The position numbers were made by a program, and so were the translations under genes. From an uncultured Porphyromonadaceae bacterium (GTDB taxonomy: Bacteria > Bacteroidota > Bacteroidia > Bacteroidales > Muribaculaceae), in the NCBI GenBank assembly GCA_900545955.1, contig URAU01000026.1:1-12049 (forward strand): a stretch of DNA of 12,049 bases, given 5' to 3'. Below the pieces are notes generated by a model. The model did no database searches and was not told the origin of the DNA. It was given only the letters and a program-made list of their open reading frames with translations. How positions within the stretch are numbered: position 1 is the first letter of the stretch; every line of letters begins with the position of its first letter. Shown here one piece after another: positions 5,461 through 12,049 of this stretch.

Positions 5461-8337
5461 TTATTCGGCGGGGGAGCAGGACCAGTCGATTTCGAGGGGG
5501 TTGGAGGTCATGGACCAGATGAGGGGGAGGTCCGGGCGGTCGACCACGAGGATGCGGGCGCCTTCGGCAGGGTCGACGGCCTCAATCAGCGGCCCGAAGG
5601 GGCAGCGCCGGGAGGAATCAGAGCCATCAGACACATCAGACACATTGGGCGAGCCTTGGCTGCTGTCATCTACCCGGCGGAATTCCACGCCGGAGATGGT
5701 GGTGGAGCCGGCGCGCAGCTGCTCGAGCTGCCGGCGCGAGAGGATGCCGAAAGTGGCGTTGGCGGGGAGGGCGATGCGGTTGCCGTCTTCCGGCATGGTG
5801 TAGTCGAGCACGGTGCCTTCGGCTACGGCCTCGGGTGACATCAGGTAGCAGCCCTGCCACCAGCGGAGGTTACGCTCGATGCCCCACGCAAGTAGCATTC
5901 CGCCGTTTTTAAGCGGCTGATACTCCATGCGGAAGCGGCGGCGCTGTCCGTGTAGACGGTAGGTGGAGGTCACAATCGTGGGCTTCCCCTTGTATTCCTT
6001 TTTTGAGGGCATCGGGTCGAGACGCACCACCGGCTCGGCGCTGATTTCGGGCCGCGGACGGTCTACGCGTCCCATAATGAGGCGCAGTTCGCCACCCTGC
6101 ATCAGGTCGGCGTGGGAGAGGAAATGGTCGGGGAGCTCGCGGCCGTTGAGCGTGGCGCGCACCACGTGGGGCCGCTCCTCGGGCGCAAAGCCTTCGGCCA
6201 CGATGCGCAGGCGTTTGCCGGCGCCGAGGTCGATTTCCGATTCCTCGACCATCGGGGCGTGAATAAGGTAGAGGTCGGTTGCGGCGTTGGGGTAGAGACC
6301 GAGCAGATGGCATACGAGCCACGACGACATGGCGCCGCTGTCGTCGTTGCCGGGGAGGCCGTCGGGGGCGTCGCTGAAGTGCGCCTTCACTATTTCGCGG
6401 GCGCGGTCGGAACTGCGGTCGGCGCGGCCGATCCAGTGGTAGAGCGAGGGGGTGAGAAACGACGGCTCATTGTTTACGTTGTAGAAACCGCGGTCGAAAA
6501 AGGTGTCGAGGCGCTTCTCGAACGCCTCCGGACCGCCGCAGGCCTCGATGAGCAGCGGCACGTCGTGGGGCATGCTCAGCGAGTATTCCCAGGAGGAGGC
6601 CTCGTAGAAGAACATCGACCACCAGGGGGTGTACCATGGGCCCTCGAACATGAGCGGATGGTAGGCGAAGCGCGGATGCTGCAGCTCGGAGTGACCGAAG
6701 GGGATGCTGTCGATCCACCGGCCCGAGGCGTCGCGCGGCATGATGAAGCCGCTCACGCCGGCCTGAGTGGCGTCGGGGCGCCAGAGGTTGCGCCAGTTGT
6801 GGCTGCGGAGATCGTATTTGTCGGCCACGGCGCGCAGCGAGTCGGCGCGGATGGCGTTGGGCTCGTTGGCGGCCAGATGGCGCGCCACCTGGGCGATGGC
6901 GAAGTCGCAGAGCGAATACTCCACGGTGCGGTTGCCGGCGCGGTCGGTGCCGTGGGGCACGTAGCCCAGGCGGATGTAGTCGGTAAGGCCGCCGCGGCCT
7001 TCGGCCTCGTGGCGAGCGCCGGGGTCGACCTCGCCGTCAACGAGCATCTGGCGCAGGGCGGCGTTATAGTCGATGCCGGGGAGCCCCTTGACGCATGCGT
7101 CGGCGAGCACGATGTCGGCATTGGAGCCACCCTGGGTGCGTCCGTTGGCATTGCCGCTGCGGGCGTCGGGCATAAAGCCGTCGCGGTGACCGATGTTGAT
7201 CAGCGAGTTGACGATGTCGGCCTGGCGCTCGGGCGCTATGATGGTGAGCAGCGGCGAGGAGGTGCGGTATGTGTCCCAGATGGCGTAGAAGTCATCGTAG
7301 TAGGGTGTGCCAGGGTCGGTCCAGAGCGGATTCTCACCGGTGCGGTCGGAGGGCATCAGCATGGTGTGGTACAGGCCGGTGTAGAGCATCCGCCGGATGC
7401 TGTCGGGGGTCGACTTGCCCAGCGAGATGCGGCCGATGGCATCATCCCATGCGGCGAGATTCGCCTCATAAAGCTGCTCGAAAGAGCGTCCGGAGGTCTG
7501 CGACATCAGGTTCTCGCGTGCCTTTCGCTCGGAGAGGAAAGAGATGCCCACGCGCACGTTGAGGGTGTCGGTCCCCTCGGCGAAGCCAAGGAGGGCACCG
7601 GTCTTGAGGCCGCGGTCGTACTGCTCGCGTGCCGTGGATATTTCGGCCGGCTCCTCCGAGAATGGTTTTGCCGTGAATGTGGCCGTCGAGGCGAACGGTC
7701 GGTCCGCTTCGAGGTAGAAATATACGGTGTAGGCGGGGCCGTTGTTCCAGCCGCCGCGAATGCGCGAATAGCCTTCCACGGCGTTGGAGCCCACGATAGC
7801 CACTTCACTGCCGATGAACTGCTGGGCCTCGCGGGCGTCGGGTGTCGGGGTCTCGCCGAGGAAGAATCCGGCGTCGACCATCAGCGCCGGCTCCGAGCCG
7901 GCGGGATAGGCGAAGCGGTAGACGGCCGCGCGCGGTGTTGCGGTGATCTCGGTGGAGATGCCCGAGCCGCTGAAGGTGGTGGCGTAGTAGCCGCAACGAA
8001 TGGTCTCCGACTGGCGCTGGGCGTGGTGCACGGCCGAGTCGAGCGGTCCGGAGAAGGGCTGGATGAGGATGTTGCCGTATTTGGGGCCTCCGCCCGTGCC
8101 GCTCACGTGGGTCTGGGCGAAGCCGTCGACGCGCACAGGCATCGGGAGCCAGCCGCTGTTGGGGCCTGGCGTGCAGTCCGGACCGGGGCGCACCATGCCG
8201 AACGGTGTTGTAGGACCGATATATACGCGTCCGAGTCCTTCGGAGCCGATGCGAGGATCTACATAGTCGGTGGGACGGGAGGGACTGGCGCAGAGCGAGC
8301 CCGCGGCGAATAGGATAGCTGCAAAAAATATCTTCAT
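5461..8337 (-). CDS. Secreted GH92 family glycosidase (alpha-mannosidase type)
   Basis: 958 residues. GH92 enzymes are calcium-dependent exo-alpha-mannosidases that trim mannose from N-glycans or yeast mannan, and are abundant in gut Bacteroidota. Signal peptide 1-17 (cleavage near LCA/SPS; Cys16 is not in a good lipobox, so periplasmic or secreted is favoured over lipoprotein). Family blocks: DYVDPRIGSEGLGRVYIGPTTPFG (24-47), HVSGTGGGPKYGN (77-89), YAIWDTYRTSSPLLT (351-365), DGFMPDARSGNANG (386-399), GGSNADIVLADA (403-414), FFYEASSWEYSLSMPHD (576-592, with Glu579 as likely general acid), NNEPSFLTPSLYHWIGR (622-638) and LPGNDDSGAMSSW (661-673, acidic base/calcium cluster). The core ends near 755. 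The remaining 200 residues are an extension with MLLAWGIERNLRWWQGCYLMSP and PLIWSMTSNPLEIDW. Linkage specificity cannot be read from sequence. It lies 39 nt after the M48 gene with no promoter seen in between. Confidence 0.93.
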   Translation of the reverse strand: MKIFFAAILFAAGSLCASPSRPTDYVDPRIGSEGLGRVYIGPTTPFGMVRPGPDCTPGPNSGWLPMPVRVDGFAQTHVSGTGGGPKYGNILIQPFSGPLDSAVHHAQRQSETIRCGYYATTFSGSGISTEITATPRAAVYRFAYPAGSEPALMVDAGFFLGETPTPDAREAQQFIGSEVAIVGSNAVEGYSRIRGGWNNGPAYTVYFYLEADRPFASTATFTAKPFSEEPAEISTAREQYDRGLKTGALLGFAEGTDTLNVRVGISFLSERKARENLMSQTSGRSFEQLYEANLAAWDDAIGRISLGKSTPDSIRRMLYTGLYHTMLMPSDRTGENPLWTDPGTPYYDDFYAIWDTYRTSSPLLTIIAPERQADIVNSLINIGHRDGFMPDARSGNANGRTQGGSNADIVLADACVKGLPGIDYNAALRQMLVDGEVDPGARHEAEGRGGLTDYIRLGYVPHGTDRAGNRTVEYSLCDFAIAQVARHLAANEPNAIRADSLRAVADKYDLRSHNWRNLWRPDATQAGVSGFIMPRDASGRWIDSIPFGHSELQHPRFAYHPLMFEGPWYTPWWSMFFYEASSWEYSLSMPHDVPLLIEACGGPEAFEKRLDTFFDRGFYNVNNEPSFLTPSLYHWIGRADRSSDRAREIVKAHFSDAPDGLPGNDDSGAMSSWLVCHLLGLYPNAATDLYLIHAPMVEESEIDLGAGKRLRIVAEGFAPEERPHVVRATLNGRELPDHFLSHADLMQGGELRLIMGRVDRPRPEISAEPVVRLDPMPSKKEYKGKPTIVTSTYRLHGQRRRFRMEYQPLKNGGMLLAWGIERNLRWWQGCYLMSPEAVAEGTVLDYTMPEDGNRIALPANATFGILSRRQLEQLRAGSTTISGVEFRRVDDSSQGSPNVSDVSDGSDSSRRCPFGPLIEAVDPAEGARILVVDRPDLPLIWSMTSNPLEIDWSCSPAE
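5618..5644 (-). repeat. 9-bp tandem repeat in the GH92 C-terminal extension
   Basis: Three 9-bp units, two identical (TCAGACACA on the plus strand) and one variant (TCAGAGCCA). On the coding strand they read Val-Ser-Asp, Val-Ser-Asp, Gly-Ser-Asp (residues 899-907). The unit is a multiple of three, so copy-number change would keep the frame. Confidence 0.7.
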
Positions 8338-8376
8338 GGTAATCGATTGGTTGTCAAGGTTGATTCGCTATGGCAA

Positions 8377-9324
8377 TCAGTGAGGCCGGAGCGCTCCGGC
8401 GGGGAGCCTCGAGGGGGTGAGGGTGAACGCCGGGGTGTCGGAGGTTTTCTTTTTGGCGTCGGACGTCTTTATCGACTTAGCCGAGGGCGCCGCTTTGGAG
8501 GAGCCGGTAGCGGAGACTGCCTGTGTGGCGGTGGGACGGCTGAAGCCGTCGGCCCGGCAGCGTTTCTCGATGTTGGCGATGCGCTTGGCCGTGTCGGGAT
8601 GGTCGGAAAATAGTTTGGCCATGGCGGAGTTGGCAGCCGCGCCTCCCTGCTGTTCCATCTGCTGCAGCTTCTCGAAAGCGAGGGCCATCGCCCATGGGTT
8701 TTTGCCATGGGATTTAAGGAAGTCGTAGCCGTAGTTGTCGGCACTTTCCTCCTGGTCGCGCGAGTATTTTGTGTTGACAAGTGTTTCGCCCAGGGCTCCG
8801 AGCTGGGAGTCGGTCAGCGCGGCAACCTTGCCCGAGGTGGAAGCGAGAACATCCTTCAGCGCCGATGTGCGCAGGGCTTTCTTGAAGGCGTTTTTCGTGT
8901 CGTGGTGGGCCACATGGCCTATTTCGTGACCTACTACACCGAGCACCTCGTCGTCGGTCATGAGGTCCATCAGGCCGGAATATACGCGCACAGAGCCGTC
9001 GGCGCAGGCGAAGGCGTTGATGTCCTTGGTGATATAAACCTTGAAATTCAGCGGTATACCGTCGACTTCGGTCAGCCCGGAGGTCATGCGGGTGAGGCGC
9101 ACCGTGTAGGGGCTTGATGCCGGGGCCACCTGATTCTCGCGGTCCATCTGATCGACGCTCTGGCGCACGTAGGCTGCCAGCTGCTCGTCGGAAATCTGCG
9201 ACGACTGCACGATTTTCGAGAGTCCCTGCAGGGCGCGCGAGAGGCTGAACTGTGCCGATGCGGCGGGTGCAGCGGCTATTGCGGCAGCCGCAAGGATGGC
9301 GGCGATTATTTTTCGGACTGACAT
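8377..9324 (-). CDS. Secreted M48-family zinc metallopeptidase
   Basis: 315 residues. Envelope protease of the M48 type without transmembrane helices, similar in layout to periplasmic LoiP/BepA-like quality-control peptidases. Signal peptide 1-24 (alanine-rich, ending AASA before QFS). Zinc motif HEIGH at 133-137 (GVVGHEIGHVAHHD); third ligand Glu192 in RDQEESADNYG; HP motif at SDHPDTAKRI (His242). Residues beyond about 265 form an Ala/Ser/Lys/Pro-rich, probably disordered tail. The frame is open to 9378, but the promoter's -7 box at 9347-9354 lies inside that extension and the ATG at 9324 starts the signal peptide, so 9324 is chosen. It is probably the first gene of a transcript with GH92. 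I cannot tell whether the two act on common glycoprotein substrates. Confidence 0.92.
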   Translation of the reverse strand: MSVRKIIAAILAAAAIAAAPAASAQFSLSRALQGLSKIVQSSQISDEQLAAYVRQSVDQMDRENQVAPASSPYTVRLTRMTSGLTEVDGIPLNFKVYITKDINAFACADGSVRVYSGLMDLMTDDEVLGVVGHEIGHVAHHDTKNAFKKALRTSALKDVLASTSGKVAALTDSQLGALGETLVNTKYSRDQEESADNYGYDFLKSHGKNPWAMALAFEKLQQMEQQGGAAANSAMAKLFSDHPDTAKRIANIEKRCRADGFSRPTATQAVSATGSSKAAPSAKSIKTSDAKKKTSDTPAFTLTPSRLPAGALRPH

Positions 9325-9346
9325 AGGATTTTGGTGTTGTGAATTA

Positions 9347-9379
9347 CAAAGATACGAATATTTCAAGGATATCCGCAAA
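9347..9379 (-). promoter_or_regulatory. Promoter of the M48-GH92 transcript
   Basis: On the minus strand TTTG at 9379-9376 and TATCTTTG at 9354-9347 are 21 bp apart, a full match to the Bacteroidota promoter. Transcription would start near 9340, about 16 nt before the ATG at 9324. Confidence 0.85.
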
Positions 9380-9382
9380 CGA

Positions 9383-9413
9383 CCCGTGCCCTTGGGTGAA
9401 TCGGGGCAACGGG
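9383..9413 (-). terminator. Possible terminator of the LEA-like gene, overlapping the next promoter region
   Basis: On the minus strand CCCGTTGCCC and GGGCACGGG pair over 9 bp with one bulged T, around a 12-nt loop, 36 nt past the stop codon. There is no T tract directly after the stem; the bases that follow lead into the -33 box of the M48 promoter. Confidence 0.4.
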
Positions 9414-9448
9414 CCGCAACGGAATAAGGTTTAGATGTGGCTGAGCCG

Positions 9449-9802
9449 TTATTTCAGTTTGTCGGCAAGGTTATGAAGCGCTTCGGCGCCTTTGTCGAGA
9501 AGTTCGGCGCCTTTGGCTTTTGCCGAATTGAGGGCGTCAGCGCCTTTGGCTTTGGCAACCTCGGCATATTCGGCGGCGTTTGCTTTGGCGGAATCGAGGG
9601 CGGCTGCGCCTTTGGTCTTGGCCTGCTCGAAGGCAGCCGTCCCTTTGGCCTTGGCTTCGGCGGCAAGCTCGGCAGCGCGCTCGCGGGTGGCCTGAAATTC
9701 CTGGTCGGCGGCCACTTTGGCGGCCGAAGTGCTGACGCGTGCGGCGTCCTGGCTGATTTCGGCGGCGTTGCGTGCCACCTCTTCGTGGGTCTGTACGTTC
9801 AT
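9449..9802 (-). CDS. Small Ala/Lys/Glu-rich helical protein with 11-residue repeats (LEA group 3-like)
   Basis: 117 residues; no signal peptide or membrane segment, so probably cytoplasmic. Residues 50-104 are five uninterrupted 11-residue units of the form AKAKGAxALxS: AKAKGTAAFEQ, AKTKGAAALDS, AKANAAEYAEV, AKAKGADALNS, AKAKGAELLDK. Eleven-residue Ala/Lys/Glu repeats forming an amphipathic helix are the hallmark of LEA group 3-type desiccation and stress proteins and of apolipoprotein-like or coiled-coil helices. The N-terminal part (EEVARNAAEISQDAARVS) also looks helical. A stress-protective or membrane-surface-binding role is inference. It starts at the ATG 9802; the promoter is not clear (TTTG near 9841, but no good -7 box). 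The gene stands alone between rpsA and the M48 gene. Confidence 0.75.
   Translation of the reverse strand: MNVQTHEEVARNAAEISQDAARVSTSAAKVAADQEFQATRERAAELAAEAKAKGTAAFEQAKTKGAAALDSAKANAAEYAEVAKAKGADALNSAKAKGAELLDKGAEALHNLADKLK
9491..9655 (-). repeat. 33-bp tandem repeat encoding the 11-residue units
   Basis: Five 33-bp units visible on the plus strand as GCGCCTTTGGC-like starts near 9509, 9542, 9575, 9608 and 9641. Bases drift between units but the AAG/GGC codon pattern is kept, indicating expansion by internal duplication. Confidence 0.7.
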
Positions 9803-9860
9803 AGTGGTGTGTGTTTTAGTTTGCTTACCCTAATATAACAAACGCGGATGTCCAAGGGTT

Positions 9861-9950
9861 TATAGGCCCTATAGGCCCAATAAGCCTTATAAATTTTATA
9901 AGACATATAAGATTTATAGCGCCTATAAGCCCTATGGGCCCTATAAACAC
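9861..9950. repeat. Ten-unit intergenic 9-bp tandem array
   Basis: Ten 9-bp units in unbroken phase: TATAGGCCC twice, AATAAGCCT, TATAAATTT, TATAAGACA, TATAAGATT, TATAGCGCC, TATAAGCCC, TATGGGCCC, TATAAACAC. The TATA start is held in eight of ten, while the last three bases vary. The two ends are near-complementary (TTTATAGG... and ...CCCTATAAA), so the array can fold on itself. It lies between the rpsA terminator and the LEA-like gene and accounts for most of that gap. Confidence 0.85.
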
Positions 9951-9998
9951 TTCTGCCAAAAGGAAAGGCGGCGCATCCGGATGGAGATGCGCCGCCTT
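9951..9998 (-). terminator. rpsA intrinsic terminator
   Basis: AAGGCGGCGCATC (9965-9977) and GATGCGCCGCCTT (9986-9998) form a perfect 13-bp stem with an 8-nt loop. On the minus strand a T-rich tract (TTCCTTTT) follows. The hairpin starts 32 nt after the rpsA stop. Confidence 0.85.
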
Positions 9999-10030
9999 GG
10001 TAGTTGCGGTTTTTAGGAAAGCGCTATGGC

Positions 10031-11815
10031 TCAGGCTTTGCCGGAGAGCTTCTCCTTGAGGGCTGCGAGAGCCTCGATGTCGCCGAGAGTGGTTTTCTCA
10101 ACGGGGGTGGAGAGCACGGGAGCCTCTTCCTGCTTGCGGGGAGCGCGTTTGGCCTTGCGGGCCTCTGCCTTCTCGGCCTTGGCCTCATCTTCGAAGATGC
10201 GGCTGTGGCTCAGGATGATGCGCTTGCTGTCTTTGTTGAACTCGATAACCTTGAAGTCGAGCTTTTCGTCGACCTTGGCCTGCGAGCCGTCTTCCTTGAC
10301 GAGGTGTTTGGGGGTAGCGAAACCTTCCACGCCGTAGGGGAGCTGAACCACAGCGCCCTTGTCGAGGAGCTCGACGATGGTGCCGGGGTGAACGGAACCA
10401 ACGGTGAATACGGTCTCGAACACGTCCCAGGGGTTCTCCTCAAGCTGTTTGTGGCCGAGCGAGAGGCGACGGTTGTCCTTGTCGATTTCGAGAACGACAA
10501 CTTCAATGTCGGCGTCGATCTGGGTGAATTCCGAGGGGTGTTTCACTTTCTTGGTCCAGGAGAGGTCGGAGATGTGGATCAGGCCGTCTACGCCCTCTTC
10601 GATTTCAACGAATACGCCGAAGTTGGTGAAGTTGCGCACTTTGGCGGTGTGCTTTGAGCCGACGGGATATTTGATTTCGATGTCTTCCCAGGGATCCTGC
10701 TTGAGCTGCTTGATACCGAGGCTCATCTTGCGCTCCTCGCGGTCGAGGGTGAGAACTACGGCTTCAACCTCGTCGCCTACCTTCATGAAGTCCTGAGCGC
10801 TGCGGAGGTGCTGGCTCCAGCTCATTTCGCTTACGTGGATCAGGCCTTCTACGCCCGGAGCCACTTCGACGAATGCGCCGTAGTCGGCCATAACGACAAC
10901 TTTACCCTTGACTTTGTCGCCGACCTTGATTTCGGAAGCGAGAGCGTCCCAGGGATGGGGCTGGAGCTGCTTGAGACCGAGGGCGATACGCTTCTTCTCG
11001 TCGTCGAAGTCGAGGATAACGACGTTGAGCTTCTGGTCGAGCTGAACAACCTCTTCGGGATGGCTTACGCGGCCCCAGGAAAGGTCGGTGATGTGGATGA
11101 GACCGTCGACGCCCCCCAGGTCGATGAATACGCCGTAGGAGGTGATGTTCTTGACGGTACCCTCGAGCACCTGGCCTTTTTCGAGCTTGGCGATGATTTC
11201 GCGCTTCTGCTGCTCGAGTTCGGCCTCGATGAGGGCTTTGTGGCTGACAACCACATTGCGGAATTCGGGATTGATCTTAACGACCTTGAATTCCATGGTC
11301 TTGCCAACGAAGATATCGTAGTCGCGGATGGGCTTGACGTCAATCTGCGAGCCGGGGAGGAAGGCCTCGATGCCGAATACGTCGACAATCATGCCGCCTT
11401 TGGTGCGGCATTTGATGAAGCCCTTGATGATTTCGTCGTTTTCGAGGGCAGCGTTGACGCGGTCCCACGAGCGGGCTGCACGGGCTTTGCGGTGGGAAAG
11501 GATGAGCTGGCCCTTCTTGTCTTCCTGGTTCTCGATGAAGACTTCCACAACGTCGCCGACCTTGATGTCGGGGTTGTAGCGGAATTCGTTCATGGGGATG
11601 ATACCGTCGCTCTTATAACCGATGTTAACCACAGCCTCGCGCTTGTTGAGGGCGATGATGGTACCTTCGATTACCTCTTTGTCCTTGACGGTGTTGAGCG
11701 ATTCGTCGTAGGTCTTGGTGAGTTCCTCACGGCTCTTGTCGCTCTTGGTGTCGCCGTTTTCGTAGGCTTCCCAGTCGAAATCAGCGATGGGAGAGTTTTT
11801 AACTTCTTCAGTCAT
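10031..11815 (-). CDS. rpsA: 30S ribosomal protein S1
   Basis: 594 residues. S1 binds mRNA on the small subunit and helps melt and recruit leaders; this may matter in Bacteroidota, which make little use of Shine-Dalgarno pairing. Six S1 RNA-binding domains are visible at about 47-110, 127-193, 214-283, 299-369, 385-456 and 471-538. The middle ones carry the typical G-V/A-FV-E/D...GVDGLIHISDLSW signature and end in LSLGxKQL..PW. The first two are divergent, as expected for the ribosome-binding domains. A charged, Lys/Glu/Ala-rich tail (541-594) follows. Length fits full-length six-domain S1. The start MTEEVKNSPIADFDW at 11815 is preceded by AACTAACTAA and lacks a Shine-Dalgarno sequence. The gene is monocistronic as far as can be seen, with its own promoter and terminator. 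Confidence 0.97.
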   Translation of the reverse strand: MTEEVKNSPIADFDWEAYENGDTKSDKSREELTKTYDESLNTVKDKEVIEGTIIALNKREAVVNIGYKSDGIIPMNEFRYNPDIKVGDVVEVFIENQEDKKGQLILSHRKARAARSWDRVNAALENDEIIKGFIKCRTKGGMIVDVFGIEAFLPGSQIDVKPIRDYDIFVGKTMEFKVVKINPEFRNVVVSHKALIEAELEQQKREIIAKLEKGQVLEGTVKNITSYGVFIDLGGVDGLIHITDLSWGRVSHPEEVVQLDQKLNVVILDFDDEKKRIALGLKQLQPHPWDALASEIKVGDKVKGKVVVMADYGAFVEVAPGVEGLIHVSEMSWSQHLRSAQDFMKVGDEVEAVVLTLDREERKMSLGIKQLKQDPWEDIEIKYPVGSKHTAKVRNFTNFGVFVEIEEGVDGLIHISDLSWTKKVKHPSEFTQIDADIEVVVLEIDKDNRRLSLGHKQLEENPWDVFETVFTVGSVHPGTIVELLDKGAVVQLPYGVEGFATPKHLVKEDGSQAKVDEKLDFKVIEFNKDSKRIILSHSRIFEDEAKAEKAEARKAKRAPRKQEEAPVLSTPVEKTTLGDIEALAALKEKLSGKA

Positions 11816-11911
11816 TTAGTTAGTTGGGTTAATAAATATAATTTATAAAAGTCTCAGTGCCAGGCGCTGAAGCCCCGGAGGGGAGTCGGGCGCAGGGCGT
11901 GCCCCGAAAGG
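11816..11911 (-). promoter_or_regulatory. Structured rpsA leader
   Basis: About 95 nt between the inferred transcription start and the ATG. The 5' half is GC-rich with two short hairpins: TCGGG/CCCGA (11886-11890 with 11903-11907) and CCCC/GGGG (11873-11876 with 11880-11883). The 3' half is AT-rich and unpaired (TTTATAAATTATATTTATTAA), a likely S1 landing site. Autogenous control by S1, known for E. coli rpsA, is possible but not shown here. Confidence 0.4.
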
Positions 11912-11917
11912 CAAGCG

Positions 11918-11948
11918 CAAAGATACGCAAAAATCCCAAACCGGCAAG
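11918..11948 (-). promoter_or_regulatory. rpsA promoter
   Basis: On the minus strand TATCTTTG at 11925-11918 is an exact -7 box. CTTG at 11948-11945, 19 bp away, stands in for TTTG. Transcription would start near 11911. Confidence 0.75.
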
Positions 11949-12049
11949 CGCCGACGCGGGTATTTTTTACGAAAAAATTCGGTATATCGCGGTGATTGTC
12001 TGTTCCTGAAAATGGTTGACTCTGTTTGGTATGTTTACTGATATTGGTT
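11949..12049. other. Unassigned right edge
   Basis: No open frame or RNA is recognised. There is an AT-only inverted repeat (ATTTTTT at 11962-11968 with AAAAAAT at 11972-11978) and an isolated TATGTTTA at 12030-12037 that resembles a plus-strand -7 box but has no -33 partner. Confidence 0.4.

Noticed and set aside
6112..8313. A 733-codon open frame on the plus strand opposite the GH92 gene
   Set aside because: It is the antisense shadow of a GC-rich gene: the GH92 frame carries long recognisable family motifs, whereas the plus-strand translation is Gly/Val/Ala-rich with no motif.
8385..8400. 16-bp perfect palindrome GCCGGAGCGCTCCGGC at the end of the M48 gene
   Set aside because: It lies within the last codons, has no loop suited to a terminator and no T tract; likely a chance GC-rich palindrome or at most weak structure.
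9325..9378. N-terminal extension of the M48 peptidase (start at 9378)
   Set aside because: It would overlap a full promoter and put 18 residues before the signal peptide.
9861..9950. Short regular repeats considered as a CRISPR array
   Set aside because: Units are only 9 bp and directly adjacent with no spacers; no cas genes nearby.
10808..11848. A 346-codon plus-strand frame opposite rpsA
   Set aside because: Antisense shadow of rpsA, whose six S1 domains are unmistakable.

Overview
The window reads as a chromosomal piece of a gut-type Bacteroidales bacterium, probably a Muribaculaceae or Prevotellaceae relative. Evidence for this is: promoters of the Bacteroidota form TTTG-N19-21-TAnnTTTG in front of several genes; A-rich upstream regions without Shine-Dalgarno sites; a GH92 glycosidase; a large secreted protein with the YYDLQGRRV-type C-terminal tail; and a six-domain ribosomal protein S1. 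The family-level assignment is inference. All protein genes lie on the minus strand; the only plus-strand gene is a small RNA.

Layout, left to right. Biotin synthase bioB (49-1110, minus), possibly followed by the first codons of another gene at the left edge. Divergent from bioB is the SRP RNA gene (about 1239-1341, plus) with a near-perfect promoter. Two strong hairpins (1352-1386 and 1416-1443) separate it from a convergent gene for a 987-residue secreted multi-domain protein (1466-4429, minus). Next is an AT-rich stretch with a pair of inverted REP-like palindromes (4703-4728 and 4822-4847), then a REP-associated tyrosine transposase (RAYT, 4918-5442). The RAYT carries a third copy of the same palindrome inside its own reading frame. 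Directly upstream of it in transcription order are a secreted GH92 alpha-mannosidase-family enzyme (5461-8337) and a secreted M48 metallopeptidase (8377-9324). The peptidase has its own promoter, and the 39-bp gap to GH92 suggests cotranscription. Further right are a small LEA-like protein with 11-residue repeats (9449-9802), a ten-unit 9-bp tandem array (9861-9950), and rpsA (10031-11815) with a strong terminator and a roughly 95-nt leader.

Functionally, most of the window is housekeeping (biotin, SRP, ribosomal protein S1) combined with envelope or extracellular functions (glycan trimming, proteolysis, a surface protein). I do not see a defence island, prophage, CRISPR array or secretion-system cluster. 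The most unusual material is repeat biology: a RAYT with REPs in and beside its gene, two independent 9-bp tandem repeats (one coding, one intergenic), and a 33-bp coding repeat. Assignments come from reading motifs by eye; no database search was possible.
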